This document shows, one piece after another, positions 17,426 through 24,352 of a DNA stretch of 43,379 bases. The DNA is from Tetragenococcus sp041859945 (GTDB taxonomy: Bacteria > Bacillota > Bacilli > Lactobacillales > Enterococcaceae). The DNA is taken from contig JBFLGC010000022.1 in the NCBI GenBank assembly GCA_041859945.1, positions 1 to 43,379 of the forward strand, in the 5' to 3' direction. The notes under the pieces are model-generated. The model did not search any database. It saw only the letters and a list, made by a program, of their open reading frames with translations, and had not been told where the DNA came from. Numbering within the stretch: the stretch's first letter is position 1; every line of letters starts with the position of its first letter. The translations under genes and the position numbers were made by a program.

Positions 17426-17456
17426 AGCATACACCTTGGAGTGAACTTCAAGTCAA
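17426..17456 (-). promoter_or_regulatory. MerR-type promoter P2 (SDR-AKR-merR operon)
   Basis: On the minus strand TTGACT (17451-17456) and TATGCT (17426-17431) are separated by exactly 19 bp. The spacer begins TGAAGTTCACTCCAAGG, a dyad (CTTGaAGT-tc-ACTcCAAG). An overlong 19-bp spacer with an internal dyad is the hallmark of promoters activated by MerR-family proteins through DNA distortion. It starts 32 bp before the SDR ATG, right after the CMD gene. Confidence 0.8.
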
Positions 17457-17461
17457 GTGAT

Positions 17462-17782
17462 TTACTCGTCAATCTCAAAAATTTCTTTTGCCATCGTCAA
17501 GGCTGTCCAAGCTTTCGGCCAGCCAGCGTAAAAGGCTAATTGGGTAAACACCTCGACAATTTCCTCTTTTGTGACACCATTTTCTTTGGCGAGTTTCAAG
17601 TGAGCTTCCAATTGAGGTGCGGCCATTGCCATTAAAGCGGAACAAGTAATCAAACTACGATCCCTAGGAGAAAGTTCCGACTCTCTGGACCACACTTCAC
17701 CAAATAAAACATCATCGTTCAACTCTGCGAACTTTGGGGCAAATTCACCCATTCGCTCTCTGCCAGCAGTTTGCTTTTTCAT
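17462..17782 (-). CDS. Carboxymuconolactone decarboxylase (CMD/AhpD-like) family protein
   Basis: A 106-aa all-helical CMD-family protein with the family's LSPRDRSLITCSALMA and EAHLKLAKENGVTKEEIVEVFTQLAFYAGWPKA segments. The CxxC redox pair of AhpD is absent (a single Cys, ITCSA), so it is not a canonical AhpD peroxidase adaptor. Its start overlaps the cupin stop (ATGA, 17779-17782), and the two genes commonly travel together as a CMD-cupin pair. The substrate is unknown. Confidence 0.85.
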   Translation of the reverse strand: MKKQTAGRERMGEFAPKFAELNDDVLFGEVWSRESELSPRDRSLITCSALMAMAAPQLEAHLKLAKENGVTKEEIVEVFTQLAFYAGWPKAWTALTMAKEIFEIDE

Positions 17783-18186
17783 TTGCGTTCCTCCAATTTT
17801 TGATACTCTTCATCTGTGACTGGTTCTAACCAAACTGCCTTGCCAGCGGTGATGGCGATATGTTGGAACCATGAGTCCGCCGTTGCACCGTGCCAATGCT
17901 CAATACCGCTTTTTGTCAGGATAGTATCGCCCGCTTTAAGTAGTTGCGGGACCTTTCCTCTTTCTTGATACCAGCCCGTACCTTCCGTTACCAAAAGGAT
18001 TTGATAACCATTTTGATGAATATGCCAATTATTACGACAACCAGGTTCAAAGGAAACTGTCCCGACAACAGCCTCAACATCGTCATCGGTGACTAAGTAA
18101 TCGAGATAACTTGCCCCGCTGAAAAATTGTTTATTCGCTTCGTTTAGCTGACCAATGGCAAAAAGTAAATCTGGTATTTCTTTCAT
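17779..18186 (-). CDS. Cupin-domain protein
   Basis: A 135-aa single-domain cupin. Metal ligands are visible as NNWHIHQNGYQ (cupin motif 1: His, His, Gln/Glu) and GIEHWHGAT (motif 2). These small cupins often accompany CMD-family proteins and may handle quinone-type compounds. The ATG at 18186 is chosen because AAAGGG lies 7-10 bases upstream; a TTG at 18204 would overlap the flavodoxin stop. It is the middle gene of the flavodoxin-cupin-CMD operon. Confidence 0.87.
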   Translation of the reverse strand: MKEIPDLLFAIGQLNEANKQFFSGASYLDYLVTDDDVEAVVGTVSFEPGCRNNWHIHQNGYQILLVTEGTGWYQERGKVPQLLKAGDTILTKSGIEHWHGATADSWFQHIAITAGKAVWLEPVTDEEYQKLEERK

Positions 18187-18200
18187 CTCTTCACGCCCTT

Positions 18201-18893
18201 TCAATATTCATAGCCTAAACTATCCAACCATTTTGTGACCTCATCTTTAGAATCGGCCACATCATTTCGGGAAACCGTCAATGTATTTTTCGTCTCAACA
18301 GTTGTCTCAGATGCCAACTCCTTGACGGTATCCTGAGTCCCCGCCATACCACTACCACCATGGGTTGAGAAGGGGATCACTTTCTTGCCCTTAAAATCGG
18401 TGTTCTCAAAAAAGGTGTACATCGGCATCGGTAAATCCGACCACCAGATCGGGTAACCAATAAAAACGGTATCGTAATCAGCCAAATTTTTGATTTCCTC
18501 TGCAAGTTCAGGCCGAGCTTTTTCTGCTAATTCTTGATCTGCCTGATCTACTAACTTATCGTGATTACCGGGGTAAGCAGCCGCAGGTTTGATTTGGAAT
18601 AATTCTCCATCTGTTTCTTCTGAAATCCAGCGAGCAATCAATTGCGTAATTCCATACAATTCACCACCATCAGTCACGCGACTGGCACCCGCTGAAACAT
18701 CAATACCGTCAGTTTCCGATTCCGAAAAGTAAGCAACCAGCACCCGTTCATTTTTGCTTGTGCCTGGGCTGTTACTTTTCTCACTTGACTGGCGTAGAAC
18801 AGAATCTACTGATTGGTCCCCACTACTAAGGTTGTCACTAGAACAACCAGACAATGCAATAACAAAAAGTCCCATCAACAAAATTTTTTTCAT
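18201..18893 (-). CDS. Flavodoxin-like lipoprotein
   Basis: A 230-aa protein with a lipoprotein signal (LLMGLFVIALSGC, lipidated Cys near residue 17) and a Ser-rich linker. A flavodoxin domain follows: VLVAYFSESE phosphate loop, DTVFIGYPIWWSDLPMPMYTFFE near the isoalloxazine ring and FSTHGGSG. It probably binds FMN at the outer membrane face and passes electrons to or from a partner. It leads the operon with cupin and CMD genes and has the MerR-type promoter P1 42 bp upstream. Extracytoplasmic flavodoxins of this type are common beside cyclophilin-like and AKR genes in Lactobacillales. Confidence 0.88.
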   Translation of the reverse strand: MKKILLMGLFVIALSGCSSDNLSSGDQSVDSVLRQSSEKSNSPGTSKNERVLVAYFSESETDGIDVSAGASRVTDGGELYGITQLIARWISEETDGELFQIKPAAAYPGNHDKLVDQADQELAEKARPELAEEIKNLADYDTVFIGYPIWWSDLPMPMYTFFENTDFKGKKVIPFSTHGGSGMAGTQDTVKELASETTVETKNTLTVSRNDVADSKDEVTKWLDSLGYEY

Positions 18894-18934
18894 CCTCTAC
18901 CTCTTCCTACTCTTTTTTGTTTATCTTTAGAACT

Positions 18935-18965
18935 AGCATAAACTATGAAGTTAACTTCAAGGCAA
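18935..18965 (-). promoter_or_regulatory. MerR-type promoter P1 (flavodoxin-cupin-CMD operon)
   Basis: On the minus strand TTGCCT (18960-18965) and TATGCT (18935-18940) are separated by exactly 19 bp. The spacer contains the perfect 14-bp palindrome TGAAGTTAACTTCA. The -10 box, spacer length and TGAAGTT half-site match P2 at 17426, so both should answer to the same MerR protein (15339-15731). Confidence 0.8.
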
Positions 18966-19028
18966 GAGAAAAAGTATCCCCAAATAAAACTTGTTGGGAA
19001 TACCTTCTCCGTAATCATAAATTTTGAA

Positions 19029-19415
19029 CTATTTGCTTTCAGGTATCAACTCGATTTTATCAGCACTAAAATACATCGGGTGTCCAATCATACTTTCTCG
19101 TAAGTTCACAAACCGACACTTTACGCTATCACGTTTCATAATCTCATCATTTGTAATCGGTGGTTCCATTAAACCATTGATCGCAACTTGTGTAGACTTT
19201 TTACGAAAACGCCCTTTTACCACGGTGACAAAGAATTTATAACCCACTACCTCATCAGTTTCAAATTTCCGTGGTTTCCCCTCTTTATCTTTGATTACCT
19301 GACCATTTTCTTCGTATCGCTCCTCCATTCTAAATTTTGGCGCTACTTCATCCACTTTAAATAACTCACCAATACTTGCATAGTCGTAATCACGACTTGA
19401 AATCATTTTTGCCAT
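19029..19415 (-). CDS. Conserved small protein of MobT-type elements, function unknown
   Basis: A 128-aa soluble, charged protein with no membrane segment or motif I can name. It lies directly downstream of the relaxase gene (gap 74 bp), a position where IMEs and Tn916-like elements carry small accessory transfer or replication proteins. The ATG at 19415 has AAAGGAG nine bases upstream. A role in element processing is inference. Confidence 0.6.
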   Translation of the reverse strand: MAKMISSRDYDYASIGELFKVDEVAPKFRMEERYEENGQVIKDKEGKPRKFETDEVVGYKFFVTVVKGRFRKKSTQVAINGLMEPPITNDEIMKRDSVKCRFVNLRESMIGHPMYFSADKIELIPESK

Positions 19416-19489
19416 TTGTTTGTTCTCCTTTTTTTCTTAATTATCCTTTGTTAAACTGTTTGTTTATGTGATGGAAATCGTCCCTACCT

Positions 19490-20590
19490 TTAATGGCAAT
19501 GGGGCGCTTTTCTTGTTCTTGCTTCAATCATAGGAATCAAATCAATGCGCTCTTCTCTTGCGGCCAGACTGATCATTTTATCTGCCATGTCTTTTGACCA
19601 CATAAAATCTTCTTGTATTGTGATCAGATGAGGTTGAACTTCGATCCCTTGACCGGCAAAGAATAATAAAGCTTGTGTCACACTTAAACCACCTTTAAAT
19701 TCGTACCAATGCTTGGTCTGCTCAAATTCAGAATCTGCATAACAGCGATAAATGTTAGGGACTAGGCAAGGGGTTAAAAACTCCTGCCACCAACGACAGA
19801 CTTTTTTGTAGTTGCCATCAGTATAGAAGGTCAGTTCTGATTTCACAAAACCTCTAATCAAATTGACAAGTTCACTGGTCTTACCAAGATTAGCAATTGC
19901 CTGAACCAAGCTCATACCGACTTCATGACGGGTTTCAGCTTCCAACCTAATCCCCGGTGCCAATGACAAAACTTCTTCTTGTTTTTCGCCACTATAAGAT
20001 CTCGCCAGCTCTTTGTTTTTCTCGTAAAACCGAAATAGAGTATCAGATCCTCTAGTACCAATTTGTTGCGTCTTTGCTCGTGTCTTCTTGTCAAACTCAC
20101 TATCAATTACTTTCTGGGAACGTCCTTTTGAAAGGTAATGCTTTCGACGAACCTTGCCAATAATCGTATCAATAGCGAAATATGGCTTTTCGTTATAATC
20201 GTCCAGTGCTAAATCCAATCGGCTAACATCAAAGTTGAAATGACTATTCATTGCTCGTTCGATCATTCGCCAAAACAATTCTTGAAAAACAAAACAGTCT
20301 CGTTTCCCTGCTAAGATAGCCCATTCATATAAGGTACAGGCCTGACCACTCATTACTAAAGTTCCTCGCTCATAGCTCTTCTCCGAATCGCTAAAGGTAA
20401 AGTAACGAATAGAACCACAAGAATAAACGACATCATACTCCTCGTGCTTTAGAAAGCCTGCGCTAGTCATCACACAAGTCAAATCAATTTTGAGTAATTC
20501 CTGAAATATTTCAGACCAGTGAATATCCGTGCAAATCACTTGGAACCAATCAACTTTGCCCAACACATTTTCACTTCGCGTTTTTTCCAC
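19490..20590 (-). CDS. Rep_trans-family relaxase/replication initiator (MobT-like)
   Basis: A 366-aa protein of the family that includes rolling-circle initiators and the MobT/NicK/Orf20 relaxases of Tn916 and ICEBs1. Visible features are an N-terminal VDWFQVICTDIHW segment, the catalytic-domain pattern ISRLDLALDDYN (here VSRLDLALDDYNEKP), and GIRLEAETRHE. It would nick one strand at the element's oriT for transfer or autonomous replication. The start is GTG at 20590, with GAGGAGG seven bases upstream; the open frame reaches 20689 without a ribosome site. Unlike the relaxase of element 2 it has no fused HTH domain. The oriT-like hairpin lies 123 bp upstream. Confidence 0.85.
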   Translation of the reverse strand: MEKTRSENVLGKVDWFQVICTDIHWSEIFQELLKIDLTCVMTSAGFLKHEEYDVVYSCGSIRYFTFSDSEKSYERGTLVMSGQACTLYEWAILAGKRDCFVFQELFWRMIERAMNSHFNFDVSRLDLALDDYNEKPYFAIDTIIGKVRRKHYLSKGRSQKVIDSEFDKKTRAKTQQIGTRGSDTLFRFYEKNKELARSYSGEKQEEVLSLAPGIRLEAETRHEVGMSLVQAIANLGKTSELVNLIRGFVKSELTFYTDGNYKKVCRWWQEFLTPCLVPNIYRCYADSEFEQTKHWYEFKGGLSVTQALLFFAGQGIEVQPHLITIQEDFMWSKDMADKMISLAAREERIDLIPMIEARTRKAPHCH

Positions 20591-20712
20591 TTTCTCACCT
20601 CCTCGTAAAAGTTGCCTCTTCTTGCAAATAATTCTGTCCCAAAATACTTTGGTATTATCAGTATTTGTGGACTTATCATGTGCTGACAATTACAGAATCT
20701 TTACTTCGTTAT

Positions 20713-20736
20713 GAGGTGCTATTAGACAGGCCCCTC
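20713..20736. promoter_or_regulatory. Candidate oriT (nick region) of element 1
   Basis: A 24-bp hairpin with 7-base arms GAGGTGC and GCCCCTC (one mismatch) and a 10-base loop. On the minus strand the loop reads CTGTCTAATA. The geometry (7-10-7) and loop end (CTAAYA) match the site at 30110-30133 in element 2 and my memory of the ICEBs1 oriT, which has a CTAACA loop end between GC-rich arms. It lies upstream of the relaxase gene, where the oriT is expected. Confidence 0.65.
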
Positions 20737-20743
20737 ACAGGAT

Positions 20744-20835
20744 ACGCGCCAACGGCAGCACTTTCCCTTCGGCCGTGCTGTCGCTGTCGCCCTTCGGTTC
20801 TTTCAATAGCTGCATATAAACCTATGTGCCCCACA
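20744..20835. other. Structured non-coding stretch upstream of the element 1 relaxase
   Basis: GC-richer than its surroundings, with arms CAGCAC/GTGCTG around CCCTTCGGC and a second CCCTTCGG copy. It ends with CCTATGTGCCCCACA (20821-20835), a repeat also found before the integrase gene and at the left end. It could be a replication or transfer origin part. Nothing in it looks coding. Confidence 0.5.
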
Positions 20836-21096
20836 TTATCGTTGATACTGAAGCAGCCATTCTCGGACAGTTCGTTTGCTGTAAAGAACCATTCCGCTGT
20901 CTAAGCGAATCTCCGGGCAACCATGATTGACCCAATCCTTCAAAGTATTGACGCTGACATCGAAATACTCGGCACAATATTTTTGCTTGACGATGTCATG
21001 AGATTCTTTTGCCATTTCTAAGGCTTCTTGCATCATCGCAAAAGCATGATTAAAGTTTTCCTTTTGCCAACAGACTAAACTTTCTTCGATGCTCAT
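20836..21096 (-). CDS. Xis-like excisionase/HTH protein
   Basis: An 86-aa protein with a C-terminal MerR/Xis-type helix-turn-helix (YCAEYFDVSVNTLKDWVNHGCPEIRL, then YSKRTVREWLLQYQR) and a helical N-terminus. Excisionases bend the element ends to direct excision. It is divergent from the repressor gene and separated from the relaxase by the oriT region. The ATG at 21096 has GGGAGGAG upstream. Confidence 0.75.
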   Translation of the reverse strand: MSIEESLVCWQKENFNHAFAMMQEALEMAKESHDIVKQKYCAEYFDVSVNTLKDWVNHGCPEIRLDSGMVLYSKRTVREWLLQYQR

Positions 21097-21124
21097 CGGC
21101 TCCTCCCTTCTACAACTGAAATTT

Positions 21125-21245
21125 TTAATTGACTAACCAGTTGTTTACACTTATACTATAAGTATATATTTTAGTTTTATCAATACAACAGTTAGTGTAT
21201 TTATTTACAACTAAAACTGTTGATAATCATTGTTTTTAAAAAACT
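21125..21245. promoter_or_regulatory. Divergent control region between xis and repressor genes
   Basis: An AT-rich region with arms CAACAGTT (about 21185-21192) and AACTGTTG (about 21216-21223), a shorter palindrome TATACTATAAGTATA, and further AACTAAAA/TTTTAGTT half-sites. It looks like the operators of the divergently encoded repressor. Exact boxes are uncertain. Confidence 0.5.
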
Positions 21246-21273
21246 AAAAGTATAACAAGATGGAGGACAGCCT

Positions 21274-21885
21274 ATGTTAGAGAACTTTAGCCGAAATGTC
21301 GCAAGATTGAGGAAGTTAAAGAAACTATCCCAACAAGAATTAGCAGATATGATTGGTGTAAACAAACAAACCATTTCAAATATCGAACGTGGTGAGCGTT
21401 TTGTAACCGGTGAAAACTTAGACCGTTTAGCAGAAGCTTTAGACGCAAACGCGGTTCAATTATTTGGGACTGAGGAAGAAATCGCTGCACTAGATGTTCC
21501 TAAAATCTACGAACAAATTACAACCTATGAACAAAAACTAGATATGATTCATTCCTTTGCGAAGGGCGCGACGATTGGTTCAGAAGCTTCAAATATCATT
21601 GACCACTATGCTGATCAAGTAAGTAAAATCGAAGGATTCATGAGTACCTATACTAATAACAAGGACTTCGCTAATCAGTTAGACCAGGTGTCTGGCGATA
21701 TTCAACGAATTACAGAGTTCTTTGAAGGAAAAGTCATTTTAAATGACAAAGGAACCCCGGTTTACGATGGTAATTATCAACCAAAACGAACTCCTAGCTT
21801 AAACTCACTTATTTCACGAGAAGATTTGGAAAAAATGTCGGATCAAATTTATTTCATTAAACAGAATAAGGATTTACTAAACTAA
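21274..21885 (+). CDS. XRE-family repressor of element 1
   Basis: A 203-aa protein with an N-terminal HTH_3 domain (NVARLRKLKKLSQQELADMIGVNKQTISNIERGERFV) and a helical C-terminal half of unknown ligand. It is divergent from the xis-like gene and upstream of the integrase gene on the same strand, 42 bp apart. It most likely keeps excision and transfer genes silent. The ATG at 21274 has GGAGG upstream. Confidence 0.88.
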   Translation: MLENFSRNVARLRKLKKLSQQELADMIGVNKQTISNIERGERFVTGENLDRLAEALDANAVQLFGTEEEIAALDVPKIYEQITTYEQKLDMIHSFAKGATIGSEASNIIDHYADQVSKIEGFMSTYTNNKDFANQLDQVSGDIQRITEFFEGKVILNDKGTPVYDGNYQPKRTPSLNSLISREDLEKMSDQIYFIKQNKDLLN

Positions 21886-21927
21886 TTCTCTTTCCTATGT
21901 GCCCCACACATTAGGAGGATTAACACA

Positions 21928-23074
21928 ATGGCAAAATTTGAGCAATACGAAAAGAAAAACGGTAAAAAAACATGGAAATTCCAAGCATATTTAGGGTCTG
22001 ATAAGGTTACAGGAAAACCAATTAAAACAACCCGACGCAATTTCAAGACAAAAAAAAGAAGCCCAACTTGCTTTAGCAAAACTACAAGTGGACTTTGAAC
22101 AAAAAGGATTACAAAAAGAAGGTAACGACACATTCCAACAGGTTTATGATTTGTGGCTAGAAGCCTATCAAACGACAGTCAAAGAAGTGACCTTCATCAA
22201 AACGGAAATCAAATTCAGAAAATGGATTCTACCAAAGTACGGTGACTTACGAATCAAAAAAGTGACCGTCCGCATGGCACAAGAAATCATCAACCAATGG
22301 GCTAAAGAAACCGACCAATACCGAACACTTCACTCTACGGCAAAGCGAATTTTCGAATATGCAATCAATCTGGGACTTATCACGAATAACCCTCTCAGTC
22401 ATATTATGATGCCAAAACGTGAGAAGCAATCAGAAAAAGACCGAGTCAAGGTCTATACAAAAGAGGAAGTCAAAAAGCTTTCTGACTATCTTCAATCGAA
22501 AAGTGGTACCTATCGTAGTGAATATGACAAGACGCTAATGCGATTCCTTCTTTACACTGGTTGTCGAATCGGCGAAGCCCTATCACCCAATTGGTCTGAC
22601 ATTGATTTTGAGGAGAAAACAGTCACTATCAATAAAACCCTCAGCCAAACGAAACACGGGTATAAAGTTTCAACACCTAAAACCGAGAAAAGTAACGGCA
22701 CGATTTCCATTGATGAAGTTACCCTTAGCCATCTAAAAAAATGGCGAACAAATCAGAAAAAGTTTATGTTGCATATTGGCTTAACCAACCCAGAAATGAT
22801 TTTCTGCGGTATTTACAAACAAATCATCACTCACCATGGAATCTACGTCCGTCTGCAAACAATCACCGAACGAGCCGGCGTGCCCTTCTTGGGAAACCAC
22901 GTCACTAGGCACACCCATGCAAGTTTATTGCTAGACGCAGGAGCTTCGATAAAAGAAGTCCAAGACCGCTTACGCCACGCTTCTATCCGAATCACTATGG
23001 ATACGTATGGTCACCTAAGCAAAGAAACAAAAGAGCAGACGGTCGAAAAATTTGTCCAACACCTCGATTCCTAA
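21928..23074 (+). pseudogene. int: Tyrosine integrase of element 1, single-base frameshift
   Basis: From ATG 21928 (AGGAGG upstream) the N-terminal AP2-like arm-binding domain reads MAKFEQYEKKNGKKTWKFQ and stops making sense at an eight-A run (22050-22057). Removing one A restores the frame (KTKKEAQLALAKLQVDFEQKG) into the core-binding and catalytic domains. There Arg in TGCRIGEAL, HxxR in RHTHASLL, the second His in LRHASIRIT and the nucleophile Tyr in MDTYGHLS are all present. The corrected length is 381 aa, normal for the family. The run could be a sequencing or replication slippage; transcriptional slippage at A8 might still give some full-length protein. Confidence 0.88.
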
Positions 23075-23095
23075 AAAACACTAAACTGAACGATG

Positions 23096-23118
23096 GCATT
23101 CAATTTGGCATTCAAAAA
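23096..23118 (+). repeat. 23-bp direct repeat, right copy
   Basis: Identical to 11986-12008, with the same double GCATTCAA. It lies between the integrase stop and the terminator of the DUF1292 gene. Confidence 0.75.
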
Positions 23119-23122
23119 AATC

Positions 23123-23159
23123 AAAAAAAAGCAGAATCCTTATACACCAAGGATTCTGC
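23123..23159 (-). terminator. Terminator of the ireB-ruvX-DUF1292 operon
   Basis: An 11-bp perfect stem, GCAGAATCCTT (23131-23141) and AAGGATTCTGC (23149-23159), followed on the minus strand by eight T. On the insertion model this terminator was brought in by element 1. Confidence 0.9.
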
Positions 23160-23171
23160 CCCATTAAATTT

Positions 23172-23477
23172 CTATTCTTCTTCTTCGCTCATAAAGGTAT
23201 TGAAGACTTCTTCGATCATATCCCATTCGGCATCGGTTTCGATTTGTTCCAATTTACCTTCGGCGCCACTTTCGTCCTCTACATACGCATATGCCAAAAG
23301 GTCAACATCTTCTTCTTCAGGGATCCCAGCTGGGTACATCAAAATATAGTTACGACCATATTCTTCTTGGCCATCGATGGTCAAAAGGATTTCATATAAA
23401 GTTTCATTTCCTTCTTCATCCACCAAAGTAATGTGTTCATGTTCGTCATGTTCGTGATCGTGTGTATGTTCTGCCAT
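23172..23477 (-). CDS. DUF1292 protein (YrzB family); 3' end supplied by element 1
   Basis: A 101-aa acidic protein with an N-terminal His-rich run (EHTHDHEHDEHEH) and the DUF1292 core ITLVDEEGNETLYEILLTI, YILMYPAG and DVDLLAYAYVED. Its function is unknown. It is the last gene of the conserved Firmicutes cluster ireB-ruvX-DUF1292. The final ten or so codons differ from the displaced 3' end at 11849-11899, so the C-terminus (FMSEEEE) probably comes from the integrated element. The ATG at 23477 has AAGAGG upstream. Confidence 0.88.
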   Translation of the reverse strand: MAEHTHDHEHDEHEHITLVDEEGNETLYEILLTIDGQEEYGRNYILMYPAGIPEEEDVDLLAYAYVEDESGAEGKLEQIETDAEWDMIEEVFNTFMSEEEE

Positions 23478-23501
23478 GCTGCAGCCTCTTTTCTTTTCGA
23501 A

Positions 23502-23927
23502 TTAATTTTTACTTGCCCGATCCAAATAATTTTGTAAGATCATCACTGCTGCCAATTTATCGATGACTTTTTTACGTTTGGCACGCGATGTATTGGCTTG
23601 TTCGACTAACATTCGTTCTGCTTGAACAGTCGTTAAGCGTTCATCTTGGTATTCAACAGGAAGATGAAAGATTTCTTCAAGATTTGCGCCATAAGCTAAC
23701 GAAGCCTCTGCTCTAGGTCCAATCGTATTGTTCATGTTTTTGGGAAGACCGACAACAAAGCTTTCCACTTCATAAGTTTCAACAAGTTCTTTCAATCGCT
23801 CCCAACCAAATTCATTTTTAACTTCATCGATCTGAATGATTTCGATTCCTTGAGCTGTCCACCCCATTGGATCGCTGACTGCCACACCGACTGTCTTTGA
23901 TCCGACATCAAGACCCATGATGCGCAT
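23502..23927 (-). CDS. ruvX: Putative pre-16S rRNA nuclease / Holliday junction resolvase-like RuvX (YqgF)
   Basis: A 141-aa RNase H-fold protein with MGLDVGSKTVGVAVSD (first catalytic Asp), FVVGLPKNMNNTIGPRAE and YQDERLTTVQAERML, and final DKLAAVMILQNYL (last acidic residue). The family is needed for 16S rRNA 5'-end maturation in E. coli and was earlier called a Holliday junction resolvase. It overlaps ireB by one base and lies 24 bp upstream of the DUF1292 gene. Confidence 0.93.
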   Translation of the reverse strand: MRIMGLDVGSKTVGVAVSDPMGWTAQGIEIIQIDEVKNEFGWERLKELVETYEVESFVVGLPKNMNNTIGPRAEASLAYGANLEEIFHLPVEYQDERLTTVQAERMLVEQANTSRAKRKKVIDKLAAVMILQNYLDRASKN

Positions 23928-24193
23928 TATAAGTCGACCCCGTGATTTTCTAGATAAAAACGGATCAAGACTTCTAAGATTTCATCGCGTTCATGGCGAC
24001 GAATCAGATTACGTGCATCACGATAACGTGGAATGTACGCCGGATCTCCTGAAAGCAAGTAACCAACGATTTGATTGATTGGATTGTAGCCTTTTTCTTC
24101 CAAAGCTCGGTAAACGATCGCCAAGGTTTCACTGACTTCTTTTTTACGGCTATCATCAAAATCGAATCGCACGGTTTCATCTGTATATCCCAT
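23927..24193 (-). CDS. ireB: IreB family regulatory phosphoprotein
   Basis: An 88-aa protein starting MGYTDETVRFDFDDSRKKEV, with the family's ALEEKGYNPINQIVGYLLSGDPAYIPRY core. In E. faecalis IreB is phosphorylated by the Ser/Thr kinase IreK and negatively affects cephalosporin resistance; the N-terminal Thr pair (YTDET) contains the known target region. The ATG at 24193 is chosen because GAGGTG lies nine bases upstream and the length then equals the family's; the open frame extends to 24238. Confidence 0.95.
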   Translation of the reverse strand: MGYTDETVRFDFDDSRKKEVSETLAIVYRALEEKGYNPINQIVGYLLSGDPAYIPRYRDARNLIRRHERDEILEVLIRFYLENHGVDL

Positions 24194-24243
24194 CTCTGCG
24201 ACACCTCTTTCTCCAAAGTAAAGTTTACTAGTTCTCAACTTTC

Positions 24244-24272
24244 ATTGTACTAAACAAATGAACAAACTACAA
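24244..24272 (-). promoter_or_regulatory. ireB operon promoter
   Basis: On the minus strand TTGTAG (24267-24272) and TACAAT (24244-24249) are separated by 17 bp, 50 bp before the ireB start. Confidence 0.6.
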
Positions 24273-24352
24273 ATAAATAATGATAATTTTTAAAGTTTCT
24301 TACAAGCAAAAGATTCTTTCGTCTTTTGTCAGTAGGAATAGAAGCAGTTTTT

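Larger units (their letters stand above)
11880..23195. mobile_element. Integrated element 1: MobT-type IME with redox cargo
   Basis: The right half carries integrase, repressor, Xis-like protein, Rep_trans relaxase and an oriT-like site. The left part carries 10 cargo and regulatory genes. Ends are inferred from the displaced DUF1292 3' end on the left and the intact gene with a different 3' end on the right. A 23-bp direct repeat lies just inside each end. No coupling protein, VirB4-like ATPase or other conjugation gene is present, so it would have to be mobilized by a helper element. The integrase gene carries a frameshift, so it may be immobile now. Confidence 0.75.

Noticed and set aside
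11880..23195. Element 1 as a full conjugative element or a prophage
   Set aside because: No coupling protein, VirB4-like ATPase, lysin or structural phage genes are present.
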